Below, piece by piece: positions 28,664 to 37,649 of a stretch of DNA of 64,000 bases. The stretch spans positions 1,412,850 through 1,476,849 of the forward strand of contig CBDHFH010000008.1 of NCBI GenBank assembly GCA_965262455.1, read 5' to 3'. Under the pieces are notes generated by a model. The model saw nothing but the letters and a program-made list of their open reading frames with translations. It searched no databases and was not told the origin of the DNA. Made by a program: the position numbers and the translations under genes. Each line of letters begins with the position of its first letter. The first letter of the stretch is position 1. This stretch comes from UBA1858 sp965262455 (GTDB lineage: Bacteria; Pseudomonadota; Gammaproteobacteria; UBA4575).

Positions 28664-29409
28664 GTGTATATGTTGCTTTTTACCCTGGATATATTCATAC
28701 CTCATTTTCAGAACAGACACCAGCACGCTCAACATTCTGCGCGCAATCTCATGCTTGCACTCGTCAATGCTGCTATTTCGACGCTATTTTTACTATTTAT
28801 AATAAGCCACGTATTAAGTTGGACAAACGCACATCAATTAGGCTTACTTAACCAAATAAGCATTTCAGCTCAAATATCTTTTATTATTGCTATTATTTCA
28901 ATTGATTTATGGCAAAACATTTGGCATCGCGCAAATCATGCGCTACCACTTTTATGGAATTTCCACCAGGTTCATCATAGCGATAAGGAAATGGATGCAA
29001 GTACCGGACTGCGCTTCCATCCAGTAAAGATAATCTACTCACATACAGCACGTTTAGCCATTACCCAATACTGGGAATTGAGCTAGAGCATATAATTATC
29101 TATGAAATTCTATTGTTGCCTGTTATTTTATTTCATCACAGCAATATAGAATTAAATGAAAGACTTGAAAGCTTAATGCGTATCGTAATCGTGACTCCGC
29201 ACATGCATCGATTACATCATTCTGATATTAAACGTGAAACAGACTCAAACTATTCAAGTATATTTTCACTATGGGATCGAATATTTTTTTCTTTTACGAT
29301 GCGTCCTATTGATAACAACTTTCAATTAGGACTGGGAGAAAGGTTTGCACAACAACCGTGGAATAAATTAGCAGGAATAATTTCTATTCCATTTAGAACG
29401 AGCAGTTAA
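28664..29409 (+). pseudogene. Fatty acid hydroxylase / sterol desaturase family protein, frameshifted
   Basis: Two adjacent ORFs (28664-29086 and 29113-29409) read in different frames but join into one di-iron membrane hydroxylase if one base is restored. The CCC at 29064-29066 would be CCCC, giving LAITPILGIELEHIIIYEI across the junction. All histidine clusters are present: HRANH, HQVHH, and, after the shift, HHSN and HMHRLHH. The N-terminus may also be damaged: an in-frame ATG at 28622 meets a TAG six codons later, and hydrophobic coding-like sequence resumes at 28640. A homopolymer sequencing error or a phase-variable gene cannot be excluded. Confidence 0.75.
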
Positions 29410-29418
29410 CTAAAACTG

Positions 29419-29640
29419 TTATTTATGCAGTTGATATGACTCGAACAGCAGATCAAATTCTTCAGAAGTCATTTGCAGTTCATGTGTTTGTAATCCAGGA
29501 TGACGTCTGTCAGGCGTGACTCTGCGCTCACGCAGCACCACCTCACCTGTTTCAACTTTCATCGGGAAGCGCGGCATAGACTCAATATCTGCTCTTCTAT
29601 TTTTTTCTGCTCTAACAATAAATTGTGATTTAATCTTCAT
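29419..29640 (-). CDS. Uncharacterised 73-residue basic protein
   Basis: A small soluble protein without signal or membrane helix, rich in Arg and Glu. It contains REKNRRAD-like and RERRVTPDRRHPG segments and an acidic C-terminal helix (TSEEFDLLFESYQL). I do not recognise a family. It is convergent with the broken hydroxylase gene. Upstream, 29641-29836 is AT-rich and probably contains the divergent promoters of this gene and rnr. Confidence 0.6.
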   Translation of the reverse strand: MKIKSQFIVRAEKNRRADIESMPRFPMKVETGEVVLRERRVTPDRRHPGLQTHELQMTSEEFDLLFESYQLHK

Positions 29641-29836
29641 TGCATCATCACTCTATTCATACGTGTTATTATTTTAACCAAGCAATTCCAAAAGTGTGTG
29701 AGACCACTCACGTAATGCTGATGTTTTATAATGCAAGCTAGTCATATAAACTTGATCTACTTCACATAAATAATGCTAGTATGCTTTTGTTCATACTAGT
29801 TCTACTTATTCCCATATACAAACCCTATACCAAAGC

Positions 29837-32062
29837 ATGGCTAAGACAAAAAAAAGCAAGCAACGTCATGATCCGCATGCTGCACGTGAAGCTAAAAAAT
29901 ATCAGCATCCTATTGCCAGCCGTGAATACATATTAGAAACCATCGAGAGCAATAAAGGCCCTGCAACATTTACCAAAATAAAAAAAGCACTAAAAATAAC
30001 GAGCGAAAGAGATCTGCAATCTCTCGAACGCCGACTGCGCGCAATGGAACGAGATGGACAACTGGTCAGAAATAGGCAGGGCTCCTACTTACCTGTTGGT
30101 CGCGCTGATTTAGTCCGTGGGCGCATTATAGGCCACCCCGATGGCTTTGGTTTCCTCAATCCTGATGACCATAATGAATCAGATATTTTTTTATCTCCAC
30201 GTGAAATGCGCGCCGCTTTACATGGTGATCGCGCCGTCGTGCAAGTCACGCATACTAAACGTGATGGCCGCAAAGAAGGTCACCTGGTTGAGGTACTAGA
30301 ACGACACAACCAACAAGTTGTTGGCCGTTATCATGAAGAACAAGGCTTGGGGTTTGTTATTCCAGATAACAAACGTATTCATCAAGATATATTTATTCCT
30401 GTGGCTGGAAAAAACACCGCAGTGAATGGACAAATTGTAGTTGCTAAAATAATTGAGCATCCCACCCGACGCCAACAGCCGATAGGGGAAATCATTGATG
30501 TTTTGGGCGAGCACTTAGCGCCCGGTATGGAAATAGATATTGCTGTACGCGTACATGGTATTCCCAATGAATTTCCACAAGCCGCTATTGAAGAAGCTGA
30601 AAAATTCAGTGAAGAATCAATCGCTGAGGAGCTTGATAACAGAGAAGATTTACGCGCATTACCTTTCGTCACCATCGATGGCGAAGATGCTAAAGATTTT
30701 GATGATGCCGTGTACTGCGAACCTCGTGCAGATGGATGGAAGTTATATGTCGCAATCGCAGATGTCTCTTTTTATGTTCAACCAGGCAACGAATTAGATA
30801 AAGAAGCGCAATGGCGTGCTACTTCTGTTTATTTCCCCGGCTTCGTCATACCTATGCTGCCTGAGAATTTATCAAATGGGCTTTGCTCTCTAAATCCTGA
30901 CATACCACGTTTATCCATGGTGTGCGAAATGCATATTGCATCTGACGGAGAAATGCAAAGCTATAAATTTTATAAAGCTGTCATTCAATCACATGCACGT
31001 CTGACTTATACCCAGGTCGCTGCCGCAATTGTGGACAAACAGGCGAAAGTACGCAAATCACTAAAAACATTATGCAAACCACTTGACGAATTATATTCTC
31101 TATTTAAAGCGTTACTAGAACAACGCACACACCGCGGGGCCATCGATTTTCATACCACTGAAACTAAAATTGAATTTGGGCCAGATAAAAAAATTGTGCG
31201 CATCTATCCTTACGAACGTAATGATGCGCATCGTGTTATCGAAGAATGTATGATTGCAGCCAATGTTGCCGCTGCCATGTTTTTAACTAAACGAAAATTT
31301 CCTGGCCTATATAGAATTCATGAAGGTCCCACAGCAAGCAAACTTAAAGAATTAAGACAGCTGTTAAAAACATTTGACTTGCACTTACCGGGTGGGGAGA
31401 AGCCATTACCGAAGCATTATGCTGAACTTATAAACCAAGTCAATCAACGCGAAGAGGACCGCTGGATAGAAACGATGTTACTACGTTCGTTATCTCAAGC
31501 AGTCTATAGCCCTGACAATTTGGGTCACTTTGGTCTCGCCCATCCTTTATACACACACTTCACTTCACCTATACGTCGTTATCCGGATTTAATCGTACAT
31601 CGTGCTATTAATCATTTAATCGCTCGTCGTAAAGCCAGCACATTTTTCTACTCACACAATGATTTGGTGTTACAAGGTGAACATTGCTCAATGGCCGAAC
31701 GACGCGCAGATGATGCAACCCGTGACGCAGAGAACACACTTAAATGTGAGTTCATGCAAGACAAAATAGGCAAAGTATTTACAGGGTCAATTACCGGGAT
31801 TACTTCATTTGGATTGTTCGTAGAATTAATCGATGTTTATGTAGAAGGCTTAATACATATCAGTGCACTGGCAGATGATTACTACCAATTTGACCCTGTA
31901 ACCATGACACTCGAAGGCGATGTCACACATAAAACCTATCGCCTCGGTGACACACTAGACATTATCGTTAGTCGCGTCGACATTGATGAGCGTAAAATTG
32001 ATTTTGTTCTGGCACAAAAAACACCTGCAAAACGCAAACGAAAAAAATCAAAAGACAAATAA
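29837..32062 (+). CDS. rnr: Ribonuclease R
   Basis: A 741-residue processive 3'-5' exoribonuclease. It has an N-terminal winged-helix region (about 20-85), cold-shock domains with GRADLVRGRIIGHPDGFGFL, and the RNB catalytic domain with DGEDAKDFDDAVYCEPRADG (metal-binding aspartates), QWRATSVYFPGFVIPMLPE and HFTSPIRRYPDLIVHRAI. The S1 domain follows (GSITGITSFGLFVELIDVYV), then a Lys-rich tail. It degrades structured RNA and acts in rRNA and tmRNA-tagged mRNA decay. rlmB follows by six bases, the conserved rnr-rlmB pair. Confidence 0.97.
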   Translation: MAKTKKSKQRHDPHAAREAKKYQHPIASREYILETIESNKGPATFTKIKKALKITSERDLQSLERRLRAMERDGQLVRNRQGSYLPVGRADLVRGRIIGHPDGFGFLNPDDHNESDIFLSPREMRAALHGDRAVVQVTHTKRDGRKEGHLVEVLERHNQQVVGRYHEEQGLGFVIPDNKRIHQDIFIPVAGKNTAVNGQIVVAKIIEHPTRRQQPIGEIIDVLGEHLAPGMEIDIAVRVHGIPNEFPQAAIEEAEKFSEESIAEELDNREDLRALPFVTIDGEDAKDFDDAVYCEPRADGWKLYVAIADVSFYVQPGNELDKEAQWRATSVYFPGFVIPMLPENLSNGLCSLNPDIPRLSMVCEMHIASDGEMQSYKFYKAVIQSHARLTYTQVAAAIVDKQAKVRKSLKTLCKPLDELYSLFKALLEQRTHRGAIDFHTTETKIEFGPDKKIVRIYPYERNDAHRVIEECMIAANVAAAMFLTKRKFPGLYRIHEGPTASKLKELRQLLKTFDLHLPGGEKPLPKHYAELINQVNQREEDRWIETMLLRSLSQAVYSPDNLGHFGLAHPLYTHFTSPIRRYPDLIVHRAINHLIARRKASTFFYSHNDLVLQGEHCSMAERRADDATRDAENTLKCEFMQDKIGKVFTGSITGITSFGLFVELIDVYVEGLIHISALADDYYQFDPVTMTLEGDVTHKTYRLGDTLDIIVSRVDIDERKIDFVLAQKTPAKRKRKKSKDK

Positions 32063-32068
32063 CACGCA

Positions 32069-32812
32069 ATGAGCAAAAAGGAAATCTTACCTGGCATACA
32101 TACCGTTAGTGCATTACTTACACGTCAACCAGAACGCACACAATTACTCTGGCTAGAGCAAAATAAACAAAACTCACGCATCGAAAAACTTATCAACCAA
32201 TCCCGTTCACTCGGAATCTCTATTCAACAAGTGCAACGCCAAAAACTAGATCAACTTTGCGAGGGCGCCCAACACCAGGGTATTGCCGCCTCATGCACGC
32301 CGACTGATTATCTGGATGAGCAGGATCTATTTGAAAAATTACCTGCAATGGATGCTTCGCCCTTACTGTTAATCCTGGATGAAGTGTGTGACCCACATAA
32401 TTTTGGTGCCTGTTTACGCACCGCAGAGGCGGCAGGCGTCACCGCCGTGATCACTCCACAGCGCAACACCGCTCCGTTGACACCGGTCGTGCATAAGACG
32501 GCCAGTGGTGCGACAATCCGATTACCACTGGTTAAAACCTCAAATTTATCAAGGTTTATTGATGGGCTCAAAAGAACAGGTGTTTGGGTCTATGGCGCCA
32601 GCGGTGACGCCCCTGAATCGATCTATCAATCCAACTTGGTCAATCCGTCCGCCATCATAATGGGCGCCGAAGGACAAGGCTTAAGGCGGCTCACACAAGA
32701 GCGTTGCGATCATCTATTCTCATTACCTATGCACGGTGATGTAGAAAGCCTCAATGTGTCTGTGGCTACAGGTATTTTCTTATATGAAGCATTGCGCCAA
32801 CGTAGCGATTGA
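32069..32812 (+). CDS. rlmB: 23S rRNA (guanosine-2251-2'-O)-methyltransferase RlmB
   Basis: A 247-residue SPOUT methyltransferase with an N-terminal RNA-binding SpoU_sub_bind domain (GIHTVSALLTRQPERTQLLW) and C-terminal knot motifs. Motif 1 is DEVCDPHNFGACLRTAEAAG, motif 2 is IIMGAEGQGLRRL, and motif 3 is ESLNVSVATGIFLYE. It methylates the 2'-O of a conserved guanosine in the peptidyl-transferase P-loop. The coupling to rnr is conserved. Confidence 0.95.
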   Translation: MSKKEILPGIHTVSALLTRQPERTQLLWLEQNKQNSRIEKLINQSRSLGISIQQVQRQKLDQLCEGAQHQGIAASCTPTDYLDEQDLFEKLPAMDASPLLLILDEVCDPHNFGACLRTAEAAGVTAVITPQRNTAPLTPVVHKTASGATIRLPLVKTSNLSRFIDGLKRTGVWVYGASGDAPESIYQSNLVNPSAIIMGAEGQGLRRLTQERCDHLFSLPMHGDVESLNVSVATGIFLYEALRQRSD

Positions 32813-32867
32813 ATGTTGCCCTAGCCTCACGTACACTGCGCGTCTTTAATTTTTAGCTACCTTTCCT

Positions 32868-32911
32868 CACCGTCCATGTCAGCGGGAGGACACTGACCTT
32901 AAGGAGCCACA
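32868..32911 (+). promoter_or_regulatory. Candidate rpsF leader structure
   Basis: The 5' leader of rpsF has the short complementary segments GTCAG (32878-32882) and CTGAC (32893-32897), and an alternative pair GTCC / GGAC (32872-32875, 32888-32891), just before the strong AAGGAG ribosome site. In many bacteria a leader hairpin here binds the bS6:bS18 dimer for feedback control. The conserved bulged CCG could not be placed with certainty, so this is only a candidate. Confidence 0.25.
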
Positions 32912-33373
32912 ATGAGACATTACGAGATCGTATTTTTGGTCCATCCAGACCAAAGCGACCAGGTATCAGCCATGGTCGAACGCTATAAATCCATGATTGA
33001 AAATGGCGGTGGCAAAGTTCACCGGCTTGAAGATTGGGGCCGAAGAATTCTTGCATATCCAATCAATAAAATACTTAAAGCCCATTACGTACTACTCAAC
33101 ATTGAAACCAATCAAGATATTCTTGATGAACTAGTGAGTGCGTTTCGCTTCAATGATGCTGTACTAAGACACATGGTACTGAGTTGTAATGATGCCATTA
33201 CAGAAGCATCTCCGATGATGAAGTCAATTGAAAAAGAACGCGAGCGTGATAGCCGTGAAACAACCCCACCAGCAGCAAAAACAGAGAGCTCTGATAATGA
33301 TAATGCTAACGATGAAGATCCAGCTGACTCAGAAGCAGATGTAGCTGCAACAGAAACAGTTGAGGAGGTATAA
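32912..33373 (+). CDS. rpsF: 30S ribosomal protein bS6
   Basis: A 153-residue bS6. The core (residues 1-100) has the usual MRHYEIVFLVHPDQSDQV start, EDWGRRILAYPINKILKAHY and RFNDAVLRHMVL. The last 45 or so residues are a Ser/Asp/Glu-rich acidic tail (ESSDNDNANDEDPADSEADV), longer than in E. coli bS6. In E. coli the tail receives extra glutamates through RimK. rpsR follows three bases later, with no priB between them. Confidence 0.97.
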   Translation: MRHYEIVFLVHPDQSDQVSAMVERYKSMIENGGGKVHRLEDWGRRILAYPINKILKAHYVLLNIETNQDILDELVSAFRFNDAVLRHMVLSCNDAITEASPMMKSIEKERERDSRETTPPAAKTESSDNDNANDEDPADSEADVAATETVEEV

Positions 33374-33376
33374 CTT

Positions 33377-33601
33377 ATGTCTAAATATTTCCGCCGTCGA
33401 CGTTATTGCCGATTTACTGAGGAAGGCATTAAGCATATTGATTATAAAGATATCGATTTACTTAAAGACTTTATTACTGAAACAGGCAAGATTGTTCCTA
33501 GCCGTATAACAGGCACCAAAGCACGCTATCAGCGTCAACTAACCACTGCAATTAAGCGCGCACGTTATCTTGCTTTACTGCCATATAGCGACCAACACTA
33601 G
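33377..33601 (+). CDS. rpsR: 30S ribosomal protein bS18
   Basis: A 74-residue bS18 with the conserved FRRRRYCRFTEEG start, IDYKDIDLLKDFITETGKIV and TGTKARYQRQLTTAIKRARY. It binds bS6 and 16S rRNA in the platform of the small subunit. The GAGGTATAACTT before the ATG contains its ribosome site at the rpsF end. Confidence 0.98.
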   Translation: MSKYFRRRRYCRFTEEGIKHIDYKDIDLLKDFITETGKIVPSRITGTKARYQRQLTTAIKRARYLALLPYSDQH

Positions 33602-33605
33602 TATT

Positions 33606-33642
33606 CAGCACGGCTAACTATACTGTTTACTTAGCCGTGCTG
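33606..33642 (+). other. Long stem-loop between rpsR and the DUF2232 gene
   Basis: A perfect 12-bp inverted repeat, CAGCACGGCTAA (33606-33617) and TTAGCCGTGCTG (33631-33642), has a 13-base loop. It begins four bases after the rpsR stop. No T tract follows, so it is more likely an mRNA-processing or stabilising element, or a factor-dependent terminator, than an intrinsic terminator. Confidence 0.6.
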
Positions 33643-33670
33643 ACCGCCTAGCGACACTAGGTTGTCAGTC

Positions 33671-34558
33671 ATGCTTAAGAACTTCGCTATATTTACACTA
33701 TCCGGGAGACTGCCTGCTTTTGCGGTGGTATTTGGATTTTTAATATTCGCGCTAGTATTCCCGCTCAGCGCTATCGTCAGTGGTGCTGCACTCGTTTTAC
33801 TTACCCTACAAGCAGGACCAAGAAATAGCATACTCATTGTAGTCGCTTGCATATTAGGTTTTACCATCGTTAGTAGTGTTTTTATTGGTAACGCTGCAGT
33901 GGGCGCATTAACTGCTACAGCACAATTAGTACCAAGTTTTATACTCGCATACGCACTGTATACAACTCGCTCTCTGTCATTATCGATGCAGATATCTGCA
34001 CTATTAGGTGCATGCGCATTTGTATTAGTCACGCTAATGTTCCCCAACACTCAAACATTCTGGGAAGAGGCATTAAGCCCCATCCTGACGCCCGTGCTTG
34101 AGGCGGGAGGACGCACTGAGGAGCAACTTGCGTTAGTGATAGCACAGACGGCCAAGTATATGAATGGGTTATTAATTGCCTCAATAGTGCTTGTGCATAG
34201 CAGCATTTTGTTGCTCGGTTATAAGTTGCACAGCCTGGCCAATGAAAACACACAATTTGATAAAGATTTTCTACAAATTCGTCTCGGCAAAGTTCTGGCC
34301 ATCATGGCTTTGATCACGGGAATCTGGGCATTTTTAGCCAAATCACCTTTTGCTGCACAACTTTGCGGGATCTTGATCATCTTATTCTTTTTACAAGGCA
34401 TGGTTGTTATCCATACCACTTGCGGCAGCATGACAAAGGGAAGACTTTGGTTGATAATTGCCTACTTATTAGTGATCTTCGTCCCACAAGCGATCGTCAT
34501 CGTCATATTGCTCGGATTATTTACGACGTTTTTTAAATTGCGTCCGCGCACCAATTAA
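33671..34558 (+). CDS. DUF2232 polytopic membrane protein
   Basis: A protein of about 295 residues with eight or so hydrophobic helices (for example LPAFAVVFGFLIFALVFPL near the start and WLIIAYLLVIFVPQAIVIVI at the end). It matches the DUF2232 membrane proteins that are often encoded between rpsR and rplI in gamma- and other proteobacteria. The function is unknown. The frame also allows a TTG start at 33662. The ATG at 33671 is preferred because it is a stronger codon, with AGG about 10 bases upstream. Confidence 0.8.
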   Translation: MLKNFAIFTLSGRLPAFAVVFGFLIFALVFPLSAIVSGAALVLLTLQAGPRNSILIVVACILGFTIVSSVFIGNAAVGALTATAQLVPSFILAYALYTTRSLSLSMQISALLGACAFVLVTLMFPNTQTFWEEALSPILTPVLEAGGRTEEQLALVIAQTAKYMNGLLIASIVLVHSSILLLGYKLHSLANENTQFDKDFLQIRLGKVLAIMALITGIWAFLAKSPFAAQLCGILIILFFLQGMVVIHTTCGSMTKGRLWLIIAYLLVIFVPQAIVIVILLGLFTTFFKLRPRTN

Positions 34559-34596
34559 TTATTAATAAATACATTTGAAATTGTGAAGGAACTGTA

Positions 34597-35046
34597 ATGG
34601 AAGTTATATTATTGTCTAAAGTTGAGAATCTAGGCGCCCTCGGCGACAAAGTGAGTGTGCGTTCAGGTTACGCGCGTAACTACTTAATCCCTCAGGGTAA
34701 AGCAAAATTTGCCACCGCGGAAAATATCGCCGAATTTGAAGCACGTCGCGCTGAACTTGAAGCAGAAGCCGCCAGCACCTTAGCCGCAGCAGAAGAGCGT
34801 AAAGCAAAATTAGACGGCTTGACTGTAACGATCCCCGCCAAAGAAGCTGGCGAAGGAAAGTTATTCGGCTCAATTGGCAATGTTGATATTCTTGCCGCAT
34901 TAACAGAGTTAGGCCACCAAGTTGAAAAGCGTGAAATTCGTATGCCTGATGGCGCATTCCGTAGTATCGGTGAACATAATGTCGATTTACATTTGCACAC
35001 CGATGTTAATGCAACCATCACCATTAGTATCATTGCAGAAGAATAA
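34597..35046 (+). CDS. rplI: 50S ribosomal protein bL9
   Basis: A 149-residue bL9 with N-terminal globular domain MEVILLSKVENLGALGDKVS, RSGYARNYLIPQGKA, the long connecting helix (Glu/Ala-rich, about 42-75) and the C-terminal domain GKLFGSIGNVDILAAL. It bridges the ribosome at the L1 stalk base. A good ribosome site (AAGGAACTGTA) precedes the ATG. Confidence 0.98.
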   Translation: MEVILLSKVENLGALGDKVSVRSGYARNYLIPQGKAKFATAENIAEFEARRAELEAEAASTLAAAEERKAKLDGLTVTIPAKEAGEGKLFGSIGNVDILAALTELGHQVEKREIRMPDGAFRSIGEHNVDLHLHTDVNATITISIIAEE

Positions 35047-35086
35047 CTGCCAACTGAAGCAGTTAATAACGCACACTAACAACTAA

Positions 35087-36493
35087 ATGGCAGAAACCAT
35101 TTCAAGCGCAGATTTCACAGCTCCCAGCGCTGAGTCTCTGCGCACTCCACCCTATTCACTTGAAGCAGAACAAGCAGTATTGGGCGGCTTAATGTTAGAA
35201 AATGGCACTTGGGATCAAGTGGCAGATACATTAACTGAAAATGATTTTCATCTTTTTGATCATCGCATTATCTTCCGTGCGATTGCTGATCTTGCATTTC
35301 ACAATCAGCCGTTTGATGTTGTGACACTGGCAGACAAAATAAAACATTCAGATGAAACTGCGGGTGTTAATAACAAAAATATAATGGCGTATATCGCGAC
35401 ACTTGCAAAAGAAACACCTACCGCTGCGAATATTTCTGCGTACGCAAGCATCGTGCGTGAAAAATCTATCTTAAGAAAACTTGCTTCAGCGGGAACGGAG
35501 ATAGCAAGCTCTGCTTATCAGACACAAGGCATGGAGAGTCGTGACTTATTGGATATTGCGGAAAAGAAAATTTTTGAGATTGGTGATCAAGGCGCAAGAA
35601 ATATCGGCGGCTTTAAGGGCATGAAAGAACTGCTTAAAACCACCGTTGAAAAAATAGATGAATTATTTGAGCGTGGAGACACTATCACCGGAACCGCGAC
35701 GGGATTTGATCATTTTGATGAGAATACCTCGGGCTTACAAAAAGGTGATCTAATTATTGTTGCTGGACGCCCATCCATGGGCAAGACCAGTCTTGCCATG
35801 AACATGGCTGAATACGCCGTTATTCAAAAACAAGCGTGTGTGGCCATATTCAGTATGGAAATGCCTAGCCATCAGTTAACAATGCGCATGCTGTCTTCAA
35901 TTGGTCGCATCAATCAACAAAACATCCGCACAGGAAAACTTACCGAAGAAGATTGGCCGCGATTAACCAGCGCGGTTTCTATGTTATCTGAGTCTAAACT
36001 GTTTATTGATGATAGTGCTGCACTGAGTCCAACTGAAATTCGCGCACGTGCCAGACGCTTAAAACGAGAGCATGGCTTATCTCTGATTGTCGTTGATTAC
36101 TTACAATTGATGCAGGTCACAGGCAGCAATGAAAATCGTACGACTGATGTCTCCGAGATATCCCGTTCACTTAAAGCGTTAGCAAAAGAATTAGATGTCC
36201 CCGTTATTGCCCTTTCACAGCTAAATCGTAGCCTTGAGCAACGCACCGACAAGCGCCCTGTCATGTCTGATTTGCGCGAATCTGGCGCTATCGAACAAGA
36301 CGCCGATTTAATTGTATTTATCTACCGTGACGAAGTGTATAACGAAGACTCCCCGGACAAAGGCACAGCTGAAATCATTGTTGCCAAGCAACGTAATGGC
36401 CCTATTTTTAAAACACGTTTAACATTTTTAGGTCAATACACTCGCTTCGAGAATTTCATCCCTGAAATGTACGGTGGCGAGTCCTATTCATGA
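35087..36493 (+). CDS. dnaB: Replicative DNA helicase DnaB
   Basis: A 468-residue hexameric replicative helicase. The N-terminal domain shows PPYSLEAEQAVLGGLMLENG, and the RecA-like domain has Walker A IVAGRPSMGKTSLAMNMAEY (about residue 222), LFIDDSAALSPTEIRARARR, Walker B SLIVVDYLQLMQ, and the DnaB signature LKALAKELDVPVIALSQLNR with SDLRESGAIEQDADLI. No intein interrupts these motifs. Its stop overlaps the alr start by four bases. Confidence 0.97.
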   Translation: MAETISSADFTAPSAESLRTPPYSLEAEQAVLGGLMLENGTWDQVADTLTENDFHLFDHRIIFRAIADLAFHNQPFDVVTLADKIKHSDETAGVNNKNIMAYIATLAKETPTAANISAYASIVREKSILRKLASAGTEIASSAYQTQGMESRDLLDIAEKKIFEIGDQGARNIGGFKGMKELLKTTVEKIDELFERGDTITGTATGFDHFDENTSGLQKGDLIIVAGRPSMGKTSLAMNMAEYAVIQKQACVAIFSMEMPSHQLTMRMLSSIGRINQQNIRTGKLTEEDWPRLTSAVSMLSESKLFIDDSAALSPTEIRARARRLKREHGLSLIVVDYLQLMQVTGSNENRTTDVSEISRSLKALAKELDVPVIALSQLNRSLEQRTDKRPVMSDLRESGAIEQDADLIVFIYRDEVYNEDSPDKGTAEIIVAKQRNGPIFKTRLTFLGQYTRFENFIPEMYGGESYS

Positions 36494-37569
36494 ACCGTTC
36501 GGCATACGCCTTAATCAAACTCGAACACTTTGCTCATAACCTAGAAATACTAAGATCATTTGCGCCACACTCGAAAGTGATCTCTGTTGTTAAAGCCGAT
36601 GCCTATGGTCATGGGTTGGCAAAAACAGCCCAAGCGCTCACCTCTAGCGATGCCTTTGCAGTTGCATGCGCTAACGAAGCTGCTGAACTGCGTGCGACAG
36701 GCATCCTGCACCCTATCATTTGCCTGCAAGGATTCGCAAACGAAAAACAATTACAAATAATTGCCGATGCTAATGTGCAAACTGTTGTACATAGCGATCA
36801 TCAAATCAAACTACTGCAGAATCATCCACTTGATCAATCTATTCAAGTGTGGCTTAAAATTGATACTGGCATGGGCCGACTTGGCTTTAGACCAGAAGAC
36901 ATGCGTCATGCATTACAACAGCTAGAGGAAATTAATTATATTTCCAAAATTCGTTTAATGACTCATTTTGCCAATGCCGACCTACTTGATGATGAATATA
37001 CACAACAGCAACTCAAGTCTTTTGATAATTTGACAAAGAAATTCCCAGACAAAGAGAAAAGTGCTGCCAATTCAGCTGCGACATTAGCCTATACAAATTC
37101 ACACTATGAATGGGTCAGGACCGGACTAGTTTTATATGGCATTTCACCTTTTCAAGCAGACAAAGCACACCCCGATACATCAGAATTAAAGCCAGCGATG
37201 TCACTGTATGCACCCATTATTTCTATTAAACAAATGCGACAAGGTGAGTCTATAGGCTATGGCAGTCAATACACCTGTCCGCATGATATGCGGGTTGCTG
37301 TAGTGGCAATTGGATATGCTGACGGTTATCCACGTGCATTAACATCACCAATGAATGTTTTTATTAATGGCAATCTAGCACCGATAGTAGGACGCATCTC
37401 CATGGATATGATGACTATCGATGTGACACATTTAAATGCTGAAATTGGTGATGACGTCGAGTTATGGGGCGAAGATATCCCTGTCTCTGAGGTAGCCGCA
37501 TGTGCTAATACCATAAGCTATGAGTTACTTTGCGGCATCTCTGGTCGCGTGAAATGTATTTATCAGTAA
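36490..37569 (+). CDS. alr: Alanine racemase
   Basis: A 359-residue PLP-dependent, fold-type III racemase supplying D-alanine for peptidoglycan. The PLP lysine is in SVVKADAYGHGLAKTAQ (about residues 31-47), followed by WLKIDTGMGRLGF, MTHFANAD, WVRTGLVLYGISPF and the second catalytic tyrosine region IGYGSQYTC. The C-terminal beta domain has VGRISMDMMTIDVT. The ATG overlaps the dnaB stop; dnaB-alr adjacency is common in gammaproteobacteria. Confidence 0.96.
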   Translation: MNRSAYALIKLEHFAHNLEILRSFAPHSKVISVVKADAYGHGLAKTAQALTSSDAFAVACANEAAELRATGILHPIICLQGFANEKQLQIIADANVQTVVHSDHQIKLLQNHPLDQSIQVWLKIDTGMGRLGFRPEDMRHALQQLEEINYISKIRLMTHFANADLLDDEYTQQQLKSFDNLTKKFPDKEKSAANSAATLAYTNSHYEWVRTGLVLYGISPFQADKAHPDTSELKPAMSLYAPIISIKQMRQGESIGYGSQYTCPHDMRVAVVAIGYADGYPRALTSPMNVFINGNLAPIVGRISMDMMTIDVTHLNAEIGDDVELWGEDIPVSEVAACANTISYELLCGISGRVKCIYQ

Positions 37570-37649
37570 ATTAAATCAGCAATATTGAACTGTATGTGTG
37601 TTGTGAAGACTAATGCATATAATAATTTTATATTCAGACAGGACACATC

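Noticed and set aside
28529..28735. Minus-strand ORF next to the hydroxylase
   Set aside because: It is antisense to the hydroxylase 5' region, has no ribosome site or recognisable features, and is best explained as a shadow frame.
35087..36493. Intein in dnaB
   Set aside because: Walker A, Walker B and later motifs are continuous and the length is normal at 468 residues.
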